DNA from: an uncultured Clostridia bacterium
Lineage (GTDB): Bacteria > Bacillota > Clostridia > Oscillospirales > Oscillospiraceae
Assembly (NCBI GenBank): GCA_945918815.1
Contig: CAMEIU010000018.1
Location: forward strand, 1 to 18,250
Length of the DNA: 18,250 bases
Reading direction: 5' to 3'
Shown one piece after another: positions 6,253-13,721 of the stretch. Numbering within the stretch: position 1 is the first letter of the stretch; the number at the start of each line of letters is the position of its first letter. Below the pieces are notes generated by a model that worked only from the letters and a program-made list of their open reading frames with translations, was not told where the DNA came from and searched no databases. The position numbers and the translations under genes were made by a program.

Positions 6253-7488
6253 TTACTCCGTCTCGAACAGCAGACCCATCAAATCCGTTCCTTTTTCTAC
6301 ATAGGGGCCCTTTTCGCCGTTGGCTTCGGTGTAGCTCAGGCCGGTGGGCTGGGGCTTTGTACTGTCATAGATCAGGTACGGCACCGGGTCACCGTCGTGG
6401 GTACGGGTGGACATGAGGGTCTTATGGTCGCTGAGCAGCAGAAGCCGGTAGTCCATCCCCTGCTGCTCCATCCATGCCGTCAGGGGGGCCACGATCAGGC
6501 TGTCCAGCTGATGGATGGCCAGAAGCTTGTCGGACAGGCTGCCGTTATGGGTGGATTCGTCCGGCGCTTCCAGATGGAGGCAGACAAATTCGTCGCCCGA
6601 GAGCAACGCGTCCTTGGCGGCCTGGAGCTTTCCGGCGTAGTTGGTGTCCACCTCGCCGGTGGCGCCCTCTACCTCGATCTTCTTCAGGCCCGTCAGCACG
6701 CCGATGCCGTGGACCAGAGGCACCGCACTGATGACGGAGCCGGAACGGCCGTAGTGCTCCACAAAGTTGGGCAGCTGCACCGCCGTGCCCTCGGCCCAGA
6801 ACCAGATGCCGTTGGCGGGCTTTTTCCCCTCGGCCCGCCGCTGCTCATTGAGGGGAAGATGCTCCAGCTTCCGGTTGGCAAGGGCCATGAGCTTCCAGAG
6901 TTGTCCGGCGTTGTCGTTGCCGTGGAATTTGTAGGGCCCAATGACCTGGCCCAGAATATCATGGGGCGGCTTACACACAATGCCTTGAATATCGCCATCC
7001 TTCTGCATGGCGATATGGCGGAAGGACGGCGTGGGCGCAATGCGCATACCGATTTCCTCCATGGCGGCATGAAACTCCGGGTCGGCGCAAAGGGCCGTGA
7101 TGATGGCGATGGAGGTGGCACCGTCGATGGAACCGGCGTTGTGGGAGAGAATCTTCTTCTCTTCAAAGGGTCCGTCGCCGTCCTCCAGGCAGACCATATT
7201 GCAGCGGTAGCTGGCCCAGCCGGGCTCCACCTGCACGCCGCTGCCCGCAGCCTCCAGGGGACTGCGGCCCGTGAAATAGAGATTGGGATCGCAGCCGAAG
7301 ATGGAGAGAATCGCCGTGTCGCTGCCAGGCGGCAGGGCGCGGGGCACCGTCAACACGCTGCCCAGGCGGCTTTTGGCCGCCATAGCGTCAATGGCGGGCT
7401 TCTCCGCCGCTTCCAGGGGCGTTTTTCCGCCCAGCTCCGGCACAGGGTTGTCCGCCATGCCGTCGCCGATGATCAAAATATACTTCAT
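6253..7488 (-). CDS. Archaeal-type cofactor-independent phosphoglycerate mutase homologue
   Basis: A 411-aa member of the alkaline-phosphatase superfamily, ApgM/archaeal iPGM branch, which interconverts 3- and 2-phosphoglycerate with two metal ions. Metal and catalytic residues are readable: Asp9 in IIGDGMAD, nucleophile Ser56 in PPGSDTAILSIFGCDP, the Asp/His of EAPDESTHNG, and LLSDHKT. The spacing fits the family. The start ATG 7488 opens directly on MKYILIIGDGMAD; upstream codons in the same frame belong to a repeat. The Shine-Dalgarno is poor (AAAAGAG). Some bacterial members of this branch have been proposed to be homoserine kinases when next to threonine genes. No threonine gene is near here, so mutase is the default, with the exact substrate unproven. 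Confidence 0.88.
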   Translation of the reverse strand: MKYILIIGDGMADNPVPELGGKTPLEAAEKPAIDAMAAKSRLGSVLTVPRALPPGSDTAILSIFGCDPNLYFTGRSPLEAAGSGVQVEPGWASYRCNMVCLEDGDGPFEEKKILSHNAGSIDGATSIAIITALCADPEFHAAMEEIGMRIAPTPSFRHIAMQKDGDIQGIVCKPPHDILGQVIGPYKFHGNDNAGQLWKLMALANRKLEHLPLNEQRRAEGKKPANGIWFWAEGTAVQLPNFVEHYGRSGSVISAVPLVHGIGVLTGLKKIEVEGATGEVDTNYAGKLQAAKDALLSGDEFVCLHLEAPDESTHNGSLSDKLLAIHQLDSLIVAPLTAWMEQQGMDYRLLLLSDHKTLMSTRTHDGDPVPYLIYDSTKPQPTGLSYTEANGEKGPYVEKGTDLMGLLFETE

Positions 7489-7571
7489 TTTTGTTGCTCT
7501 TTTCTGTCTGATTTGGGACTGAGGCCATATCAAAGCGAAGGAAGGTGTACATTGCTTTGAAAAAACACACT

Positions 7572-7661
7572 TGTAGGGCGCGGCGCCCCGACGCACCGTT
7601 TGGCAGATGCTTCCGAAATACAGCTGCCTACCATCAGCACGTCCAGTGGCCGTGCCCGACA
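7572..7661 (+). repeat. 90-bp dispersed repeat, copy 1
   Basis: Begins TGTAGGGCGCGGCG and ends GTGGCCGTGCCCGACA, the two ends being roughly inverted complements. It matches 8022-8111 base for base in length, with 14 mismatches by eye (about 84% identity). The ~25 bases to the left (CATTG...TGAAAAA) are also partly shared. It lies in the 265-bp gap before the DUF378 gene and holds no plausible gene. Confidence 0.85.
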
Positions 7662-7753
7662 TGAGGCGATTTGTTCACCAATGGATACACCTGGCCGTAT
7701 AAAAGGACAAAATCTGCGCAAACTGGTAGAACCCAAGAGATAGGAGGGATTCC

Positions 7754-7948
7754 ATGGACACAATTTGCCTGATTTTAACCATCATCGGGGCCATCAACTG
7801 GGGCCTGGTCGGCATTGCCAAATTCGACCTGGTGGCCTGGCTCTGCGGCGGCCAGACGGCTGTCGTCAGCCGGATCATCTATACCCTGGTCGGCCTGGCG
7901 GGCCTCTGGTGCATCACGCTGCTGTTCCGCAAGCGGAAATCGGAATAG
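7754..7948 (+). CDS. DUF378 family small membrane protein
   Basis: A 64-aa protein with two hydrophobic segments (about residues 4-20 and 40-58) and a basic tail FRKRKSE. It matches the DUF378/YuzA family: ILTIIGAINWGLVG, FDLVAWLCGG, and RIIYTLVGLAGLW. No function is established for the family. The start ATG 7754 has GGAGG six to seven bases upstream. A weak promoter may be TTCACC (7674-7679), 18 bp, TATAAA (7698-7703). The gene stands alone between two direct copies of a 90-bp repeat. Confidence 0.9.
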   Translation: MDTICLILTIIGAINWGLVGIAKFDLVAWLCGGQTAVVSRIIYTLVGLAGLWCITLLFRKRKSE

Positions 7949-8021
7949 CCCGTTTCCCAGGCTTCCCATCAATACAAATGCGCATGAAAGCGCCTGTCAT
8001 TGTTGTGAAAAAGCGCTGCGC

Positions 8022-8111
8022 TGTAGGGCGCGGCGACCCGACGCGCCGTTTGGCAGTGGGTCCCGGAATGCAGCTGCCTGCATGCGGCACGTCCAGTGGC
8101 CGTGCCCTACA
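8022..8111 (+). repeat. 90-bp dispersed repeat, copy 2
   Basis: Same orientation and length as 7572-7661. Here the end palindrome is better kept: TGTAGGGC at the left and GCCCTACA at the right. It lies in the 257-bp gap between the DUF378 gene and the zinc-ribbon protein gene; nothing else is evident there except the hairpin at 8192-8215. Confidence 0.85.
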
Positions 8112-8191
8112 AAAGCTTTTTCGTTTGCCGTGGTGCATCTAAAAATACAGGTCGATTGCAAGAAGCAAGGCGACGCACTCCAGGGAAAAGG

Positions 8192-8215
8192 CTTCGGACT
8201 TTCTCTTATCCGAAG
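8192..8215 (-). terminator. Possible terminator overlapping the stop codon of the Ig-like protein gene
   Basis: CTTCGGA (8192-8198) pairs with TCCGAAG (8209-8215). The stop codon (8206-8208) lies inside the loop. On the minus strand the stem is followed by CCTTTTCCC, a short U-run only, so the terminator call is weak. Confidence 0.4.
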
Positions 8216-9456
8216 TTGCAGCGGACGATGCAGCTGTAGGTCTGGCCGCCGCAGGTGGTGGAGACTGTCGCGGTGCCCTTGCCGGTGGCTGTGACCACGC
8301 CGCTGCCGTCCACGGAGCAGACGCTGCCGTCGGAGGTGTACCAATTGAGGCCCTTGACCGTGTTGCCGTTGGCATCGGTGAGGCTGATGGTGAACCGCTC
8401 TCCGCTGGAGAACAGACTCACATCGGAATGGCTGATGGTACAGGGACCGGTCACCTCGGCGGTACCGCCGTTGTTCTCGGTGCTGTCGCCCAGGTTGCAG
8501 CGGGCAATACACTTGAGCTTGGTCTCGTTAACCGTCACGGTGATGGTGGCGGTGCCGCTGCCCACGGCGGTGACCAGGCCCGCATTGGTCACGGTGACCA
8601 CGCTGGTGTCAGAGGATACATAGGTCACGCTGGCACCGGCGGGGGCATCACGGACGATCAGCGTCGTCTGCTCGCCGGGATGGAACAGGGTGAAGTCCAC
8701 GGAGCTGAGGGAGGCGTCGGAGCCGTCGGCGGCGGGACCGGCCGGTTCGGGTTCCGGCTCCGGTTCGGGTTCGGGCTCGGGTTCCGGCTCTGCCGCATCA
8801 AATTCACAGATGATATGGCACGTCTTGACGATAATGCCGCAGGTGACCACGATGTCCGCCTCGCCGGGGGCCACGGCGGTGACCATGCCGACGCTGTCCA
8901 CCAGGGCCACACTCTCATCGCTGCTCTCAAACACGATCTCATCCGTGCAGTCCATGGGCTGGGCCACGGCCGTCAGGAAGATTCGTCCGCCCTGCTCGTC
9001 CAGGGTCACTTCAGACTGGCTCAGAGTCAGGCTGGTGCAGGCCGTACCGGAGGCAATCACGGGCTGTTCCTCCGCGGGCTCCGGCTCCAGCGGGGTCTCC
9101 TCCGGCTCCTGGGTCTGGGGCTGCTGCTCCGTCTGGACCGGCTGGAAAGCCTCGTTGGTACTCTTCTTCCCAAAGTAGCCCATGATATAGAAGAAATACA
9201 GCGCGCCGATCAACACGGCCAATCCCAGAATGACGCAGACCAGCGCCCACATCCAGCGGGGAATCCGGTCGTCCTGGGACCCTTTTGTTCCTTTCTTTTT
9301 TCCGCTGCGGGATGCAAGCCTTGCGCCGCCCTTGCCGGAATTGCTTCTATCGGACTGCCGCGGGGCGGAAGCCGCCGCAGGACGCCCGCAGATAGGGCAC
9401 CGTCCCTGGCTGGCGTCATACTCTGTGCCGCAATATTCACAGGTCTTTAATTCCAT
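8206..9456 (-). CDS. Zinc-ribbon membrane protein with three extracellular Ig-like (Big_2-type) domains
   Basis: This 416-aa protein has no assigned function. In order it shows a cytosolic zinc ribbon with Cys6, Cys9, Cys20 and Cys23; a basic Lys/Gly/Ser linker; one membrane helix (about 68-95); an acidic Pro/Glu/Gln spacer; an Ig-like module (141-217); an Glu-Pro repeat linker (222-238); and two more Ig-like modules (249-322 and 339-415). The modules have the BIG2 pattern of 'S-x-D-x-S-V-x-x-V-x-x-x-G-x-V-T-A-x-x-x-G-x-A-x-I' and each ends in a paired-cysteine motif such as CIARC or CIVRC. The start ATG 9456 follows GGAGG by nine bases, and a good promoter lies at 9492-9520. It is divergent from the kinase gene and built to the same N-in, C-out plan, which hints at a shared process. 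Confidence 0.88.
   Translation of the reverse strand: MELKTCEYCGTEYDASQGRCPICGRPAAASAPRQSDRSNSGKGGARLASRSGKKKGTKGSQDDRIPRWMWALVCVILGLAVLIGALYFFYIMGYFGKKSTNEAFQPVQTEQQPQTQEPEETPLEPEPAEEQPVIASGTACTSLTLSQSEVTLDEQGGRIFLTAVAQPMDCTDEIVFESSDESVALVDSVGMVTAVAPGEADIVVTCGIIVKTCHIICEFDAAEPEPEPEPEPEPEPEPAGPAADGSDASLSSVDFTLFHPGEQTTLIVRDAPAGASVTYVSSDTSVVTVTNAGLVTAVGSGTATITVTVNETKLKCIARCNLGDSTENNGGTAEVTGPCTISHSDVSLFSSGERFTISLTDANGNTVKGLNWYTSDGSVCSVDGSGVVTATGKGTATVSTTCGGQTYSCIVRCNFG
8747..8797. repeat. Glu-Pro codon repeat
   Basis: A run of near-identical hexamers (GGTTCG, GGCTCC, GGTTCC, GGCTCG), which on the minus strand encode the Glu-Pro linker between the first and second Ig-like modules. Such short in-frame repeats can gain or lose units by slippage without breaking the frame. 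Confidence 0.75.
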
Positions 9457-9491
9457 TTGTTTGGACCTCCAATTTTTGTACCTTCTCCGCT

Positions 9492-9520
9492 ATCATACCA
9501 CAGTTTCCCCAAAATTCCAA
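9492..9520 (-). promoter_or_regulatory. Promoter of the zinc-ribbon/Ig-like gene
   Basis: On the minus strand TTGGAA (complement of 9515-9520), 17 bp, TATGAT (complement of 9492-9497). TG is three bases before the -10, giving an extended -10 box. The coding start is 36 bases downstream. Confidence 0.75.
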
Positions 9521-9589
9521 CTTCTTTCTGCATTCTGGGGCCTTGTGAAAAAAAAGCTTCGCCGCGGCGGGATGTCCCAAGATATTGTA

Positions 9590-9618
9590 TTGCATTTTTG
9601 CGTAAAATAGCCTAAAAT
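9590..9618 (+). promoter_or_regulatory. Promoter of the Ser/Thr kinase gene
   Basis: TTGCAT (9590-9595), 17 bp, TAAAAT (9613-9618), 33 bases before the TTG start. It is back to back with the divergent promoter at 9492-9520, the two -35 boxes being about 70 bp apart. Confidence 0.65.
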
Positions 9619-9650
9619 AGATCAGTATGAGTTGAAGGAGGCGAAAGCGC

Positions 9651-12365
9651 TTGGCAGATATCGAACTCAATACTGCATTGCTGACAAACATGGAGATCCA
9701 GGAATGCCTCGGGAAGCGGGGCGGCACCGCGGTCTACCGTGTGAAGAGCACCAAGTCCGATCAGCTTTATATTCTCAAGCACATCTCTGTGCCGGAATCC
9801 CAGCGGCAGGTGGAGGCTTTGATCTTCACCGGCGCGGCGGCGGACAACGACGCGGCCCAGGCTTACTACCAACAGGTGGTGGCCGATTACCAGACGGAGC
9901 TGGAGCAGCTGGAAGCCCTGGCCAACAGCCCCAATCTGGACAGCTTTCGGAGCTATGAGATCCGGCCCAAGGAGGAAGGCGTCGGCTTCGACGTGTTCCT
10001 TCTGGCGGAATACCGCATTACCCTGGAACGGTACCTTGCTGAAAACGAGATCACCCAGTCCAGCGCCGTCAATCTGGCAGTGGACCTGTGCAGCGCCCTG
10101 GCCGACCTGCGGGCCGCGGGGCTCATCCACCGGGACGTAAAGCCGTCCAACATCTATCTCAGCAGCCAGGGCCATTTCATGCTGGGCGATATGGGCATCG
10201 CCAGCGTCGAGGATCTGAAATACTGCTCCATGCCGGAATCCATGCTCAGTCCCTATTCCGCGCCGGAGCTGTTCAATCTCATGGCGAACGTCAACGAAAC
10301 GGTGGATTTGTACGCCGTGGGTCTCATCCTCTACCGGATCTATAACGGCAACCACGCGCCCCTGGAGGACGAGAAGACCTCGGCCAAATCGGCGGACAAG
10401 CTGCGCATCACCGGACAGGATCTTCCGGCGCCCATGTTTGCCGACTATGAAATGGCAGAGATTCTCCATAAGGCCTGTGCCTTTCAGCCCGAAGACCGCT
10501 ATCAGACCCCGGAGGAAATGAAGCAGGCCTTTGTGGACTACATGCTGCGCAATCAAGTGGGCGACGCGCCCATCACCCCGCCCATTGTGGCGGACGAAGC
10601 GCCCGTGTCCCCGGATGCCACGGAGGAAGAAGTGGAGCCGGTCCAGTTCGCCAACACCGAGGAGATGGACGAGACCTTCAAGCAGAGCTTCTCGCCGGAC
10701 AACGAAATGCTCAACGCTCTGATCGAATCCGTCCACCGGGATCTGGAGAGCGGACACTTTACCGAGGATGAACCGGAGGCGGAGGAAGCCCCCAAGGCCC
10801 AGATCAGCCAGCCGAAGAAATCCAAGAAGCGCAAGAAGGCCGCCCGGTGGCTGCCCACGGTGCTGGCGGTGCTGCTGGTCCTTGCGCTGGCGGCAGGGGC
10901 CGTCTGGTTCTTCTTCCTGCGGACCAGCACCCTGACCATCAACGGCATCGAGGCCCTGGACCGGACCGTGGATTCCCTGACGGTGCAGGTGACCACAGAG
11001 GAAGCCGCCGGCAGCTTTGAGGTGGTCTGCACCGACGCCTACGGCAGCATGCTGCGGCAGACCTACACCGGCGAGCCCAACACCTTTACTGGTCTGGCCT
11101 CCGGCGCGCAGTACACCATCTCCGTGGAGGGATTGGACCGGGAGACCATCTCCGGCGTGTCCTCCATTCTGACCTCCACCAAGGCCACCACCGATCTCAT
11201 CAGCTTCACCGTCAGCCGGGAGACCGTCAGCGAAGCGGAGCTGACCTTCATTGTGGACGGCGCGGAGCCGGAGGAATGGGCCGTGTCCTACGGTCCCACA
11301 GGCCAGGCTCCCAAGACCAAGGTCTTCACCGGCCACAGCGTGGTGCTGACGGGCCTGGAGCCGGACACGGAGTACACCGTGACCCTGCTGGATCCCGATG
11401 AGATCCACCTGACCGGCGACAACGTCCTGACCTGTCACACCCTGCCCTCGGTGGAAATCGAGCGGATCGACTGTGAAATTTCCGATGCCACGGCCACTCT
11501 GACCCTGGTCTATTCGCCGGAACCCGATCCCAACGCGCCGATCACCTGCGACATGGTGGTCACCGGCACCGACGGCACCAATTTCAGCCAGACCATCACC
11601 GGCAACACCGTGGAGCTGAAGGATTTGAAGGGCGGCGTAACCTACACCATCCTCTTTACCTCCGACAGCATGGTGAAAGCCTATCAGACTGACGTCACCC
11701 CCAACGCCCTCTCCATCCAGACCCTGACCGCAGAAGTCAACGAAACCGGCGGCGTGGACGTCCAGTGGAGCTGCGAGGCCGCCTCGGACGAGATCCAGTG
11801 GCTTGTGACCTACTCCATGGAGGGCAGCGACGGCAGCGCCGCCGCCGAGCAAGCCGAGGGCAACAGCATCACCCTGACGGGTCTGATTCCCGACACTTCC
11901 TACACCATTGAAATTCAGGAGGCCAGCGGCAAAGAAGTCAGCGGCGAGACCACCGTGACGGTCAAGATTCCCGCCGCCGAGGACTTCACGGATTACAGAT
12001 TCCCCAAAGCCTATGTGAGCACCTGGATCCGGCCGCAGCAGGAAAACTGGACCATCAGCAATCTGAAGACCACCGCCACCAGCTTCACCAAGGAACAGTC
12101 CATCGCCTTCGCCTGCGAATCCCTGAGCCGTCTCAAGGACAGTGACGACGTGGTCGCCATCCTTCTGGTGGTCCGCAACAGCGACGGCGTCGCCGTGGAC
12201 CACTACAGCGGTACCGAGGTCTGGAACAACATGTGGACCAACGACAAATATGTGGGCGAGCTGCTCCGCACGCCCCAGGAGGCCGGAAGCTACACCCTGG
12301 AAATCTACTTCAACGGCCAGCGGGTCCAGACCACAACGCCCATCGCGTTCAACATCACAGAGTAA
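9651..12365 (+). CDS. Membrane-anchored Ser/Thr protein kinase with extracellular FN3-like repeats
   Basis: A 904-aa Hanks-type kinase. The kinase domain (about 14-300) has the Gly loop LGKRGGTAVYRV, Lys43 in YILKHI, HRDVKPSN (160-167; Asp162 catalytic), DMG in place of DFG (180-182), and SAPE (203-206) after the activation loop. An acidic segment (310-385) and a Lys/Arg-rich stretch (389-399) lead to one membrane helix (400-423). Outside are about four FN3-like modules (~427-785), each with a pattern like 'L-x-P-D-T-x-Y-T-V' (LEPDTEYTVTL, LIPDTSYTIEI), and then an unassigned ~115-aa C-terminal domain. There are no PASTA repeats, unlike PrkC/PknB. The start is TTG 9651, nine bases after AAGGAGG. 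The gene has its own promoter and terminator and is divergent from the Ig-like protein gene. A sensor for an envelope ligand is inferred, not shown. Confidence 0.93.
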   Translation: MADIELNTALLTNMEIQECLGKRGGTAVYRVKSTKSDQLYILKHISVPESQRQVEALIFTGAAADNDAAQAYYQQVVADYQTELEQLEALANSPNLDSFRSYEIRPKEEGVGFDVFLLAEYRITLERYLAENEITQSSAVNLAVDLCSALADLRAAGLIHRDVKPSNIYLSSQGHFMLGDMGIASVEDLKYCSMPESMLSPYSAPELFNLMANVNETVDLYAVGLILYRIYNGNHAPLEDEKTSAKSADKLRITGQDLPAPMFADYEMAEILHKACAFQPEDRYQTPEEMKQAFVDYMLRNQVGDAPITPPIVADEAPVSPDATEEEVEPVQFANTEEMDETFKQSFSPDNEMLNALIESVHRDLESGHFTEDEPEAEEAPKAQISQPKKSKKRKKAARWLPTVLAVLLVLALAAGAVWFFFLRTSTLTINGIEALDRTVDSLTVQVTTEEAAGSFEVVCTDAYGSMLRQTYTGEPNTFTGLASGAQYTISVEGLDRETISGVSSILTSTKATTDLISFTVSRETVSEAELTFIVDGAEPEEWAVSYGPTGQAPKTKVFTGHSVVLTGLEPDTEYTVTLLDPDEIHLTGDNVLTCHTLPSVEIERIDCEISDATATLTLVYSPEPDPNAPITCDMVVTGTDGTNFSQTITGNTVELKDLKGGVTYTILFTSDSMVKAYQTDVTPNALSIQTLTAEVNETGGVDVQWSCEAASDEIQWLVTYSMEGSDGSAAAEQAEGNSITLTGLIPDTSYTIEIQEASGKEVSGETTVTVKIPAAEDFTDYRFPKAYVSTWIRPQQENWTISNLKTTATSFTKEQSIAFACESLSRLKDSDDVVAILLVVRNSDGVAVDHYSGTEVWNNMWTNDKYVGELLRTPQEAGSYTLEIYFNGQRVQTTTPIAFNITE

Positions 12366-12378
12366 TGCGCCTTGATCG

Positions 12379-12425
12379 GGGGCACGGGGTTCTGTCTCAG
12401 GATGCAGCCTCGTGCCCCTTTTTTT
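12379..12425 (+). terminator. Terminator of the kinase gene
   Basis: GGGGCACG (12379-12386) pairs with CGTGCCCC (12411-12418), extended inward by GGG against CCT. A T-run follows at 12419-12425. It lies 13 bp after the kinase stop codon. Confidence 0.85.
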
Positions 12426-12441
12426 AGAAGAAAAAATGCCG

Positions 12442-12508
12442 TAGGGGCGACCCTTGCGGTCGCCCCTATGGATTACCTGGAAACGGGCTTATTTCAATCA
12501 TTTGTCCA
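12442..12508. repeat. Hairpin-plus-tail repeat, copy A
   Basis: An 11-bp perfect stem (TAGGGGCGACC / GGTCGCCCCTA, 12442-12452 and 12458-12468) is followed by a tail containing CTGGAAA, CGGGC, ATCATTT and TCC. The stem and tail recur in the same order at 15196-15262. It lies between the kinase terminator and the sugar-kinase terminator. Confidence 0.7.
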
Positions 12509-12510
12509 TT

Positions 12511-12546
12511 AAAAAAAAACGGCAGCAGGTTTTGGGCCTGCTGCCG
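12511..12546 (-). terminator. Terminator of the PfkB-type kinase gene
   Basis: A 10-bp perfect stem (CGGCAGCAGG at 12520-12529 and CCTGCTGCCG at 12537-12546) with a 7-base loop. On the minus strand it is followed by nine T. The stop codon is 15 bp upstream on that strand. Confidence 0.92.
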
Positions 12547-12561
12547 TGTGTGATATTGGCT

Positions 12562-13491
12562 TTATAATTTCTCGATGTGCACCCGGTCGATGAGGGGGAG
12601 GATGCTGTCCAGCTCGGCGGCCTGGGAGCCGTCGCACATAACAGTGGCGACGCTGACCGCGATGGCGCGGCGGGCCGTTTCCTCCAGGGAGCAGCCGGCG
12701 GCCGTATAGTGGGCCAGAGCCGCCATCATGGCGTCGCCTGCGCCGACGGTGCTGACCACGGGAACCTTGGGACTATAGCCCCGCAAGGCCTGGTCCTTTG
12801 TGACGAACACCGCGCCGTCGCTGCCCATGGAGGCCGCCACCAGGCCAACTCCTCTGGACGCCAGCTCCCGGGCGGCGGACAGGATCTCCTGCTCCGTGAT
12901 CAGGTTCCGGCCCATGATCTCCGAAAGCTCCGCCTTGTTGGGCTTGATGATATCCGGCTGGGCCTCCAGGGCCAGGGCCATGGGACGGCCCACCGTATCC
13001 ACGCAGGTCCGCACATCCAATTCCCGCAGCTGGCAGATCCACTGGGCCAGACACGCATCGGCCATGGCAGGCGGATTCTTTCCGGCAAAGACCACCGTAT
13101 CCCCCGGATTGACCACCTGGGTCAGCTTCTTCCAGACGGCCTGCAGGGTTTCCTCAGAGATGGGGCCGCCAGGCTCGTTGATATCGGTGTTGGTCTGGAG
13201 GACCGGATCGATGATTTTGATATTGGTCCGGGTGGTTTCATTGGTAATCACCACATCATTGGGCAGATCCATGGCATCCAGCGCGGCCTTGATATAGCCG
13301 CCGGCCGCGCCGCCCAGGACGCCGATGGCCAGGGTCCTGCCCCCCAGAGCCTTGACGGTCTTGGACACGTTGATGCCCTTTCCGCCGGGATCCAGGCGGA
13401 TATTCTGCACGCGGTTGACCGTATTCACGGCAAAGCCGGGAAGGGTCAGAGTCTTATCCAACGCGGGGTTCAGAGTTACGGTAATAATCAT
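12562..13491 (-). CDS. 1-phosphofructokinase family sugar kinase (PfkB superfamily)
   Basis: A 309-aa ribokinase-fold kinase closest in layout to FruK/LacC, which phosphorylate fructose 1-phosphate or tagatose 6-phosphate with ATP in the cytosol. It opens with the class signature MIITVTLNPALDKTLTL. It has GGKGINVSK (36-44) for the sugar, and TVGAGDAMMAAL (248-259) with catalytic Asp253 and the anion hole. The motif usually read as SGSLPPG is AGKNPPAM here (136-143), so the true sugar may differ from the FruK norm. The start ATG 13491 follows GAGG by nine bases. No fructose PTS gene or DeoR regulator is adjacent. It has its own promoter and terminator, so it is likely monocistronic. Confidence 0.9.
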   Translation of the reverse strand: MIITVTLNPALDKTLTLPGFAVNTVNRVQNIRLDPGGKGINVSKTVKALGGRTLAIGVLGGAAGGYIKAALDAMDLPNDVVITNETTRTNIKIIDPVLQTNTDINEPGGPISEETLQAVWKKLTQVVNPGDTVVFAGKNPPAMADACLAQWICQLRELDVRTCVDTVGRPMALALEAQPDIIKPNKAELSEIMGRNLITEQEILSAARELASRGVGLVAASMGSDGAVFVTKDQALRGYSPKVPVVSTVGAGDAMMAALAHYTAAGCSLEETARRAIAVSVATVMCDGSQAAELDSILPLIDRVHIEKL

Positions 13492-13542
13492 TGGTTTTTC
13501 CTCAAGAGCGTATGTAGCGCAGGTTCTGAAAAAGATAGAATT

Positions 13543-13571
13543 ATTTTACGTCCCTTTCATCAAAAAGTAAA
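13543..13571 (-). promoter_or_regulatory. Candidate promoter of the PfkB-type kinase gene
   Basis: On the minus strand TTTACT (complement of 13566-13571), 17 bp, TAAAAT (complement of 13543-13548). The -35 matches consensus at four of six positions. The start codon is ~52 bases downstream. Confidence 0.5.
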
Positions 13572-13640
13572 GACCGCAGGGGGACGATCCTGTGATTTTC
13601 GTCTGATTGACAGAACATACCAGAAAAAAACCTTTCTAAT

Positions 13641-13669
13641 TTGCATTTCTGAACAAAGTATGCTAGAAT
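13641..13669 (+). promoter_or_regulatory. Promoter of the first NAGPA paralogue
   Basis: TTGCAT (13641-13646), 17 bp, TAGAAT (13664-13669). A TG at 13661-13662 gives the extended -10 TGCTAGAAT, the same nine bases as in the HAD gene promoter at 1587-1595. Confidence 0.75.
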
Positions 13670-13721
13670 AATGTTTGTACGTCTATCCACTCCACTACTC
13701 TTTTGAAGCAAAAGGAGCACG

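Noticed and set aside
9612..12203. An 863-codon minus-strand open frame opposite the kinase gene.
   Set aside because: The composition (Gly/His/Leu/Gln-rich, no domains) is typical of antisense frames in high-GC genes; the + strand carries clear kinase motifs, promoter, Shine-Dalgarno and terminator.
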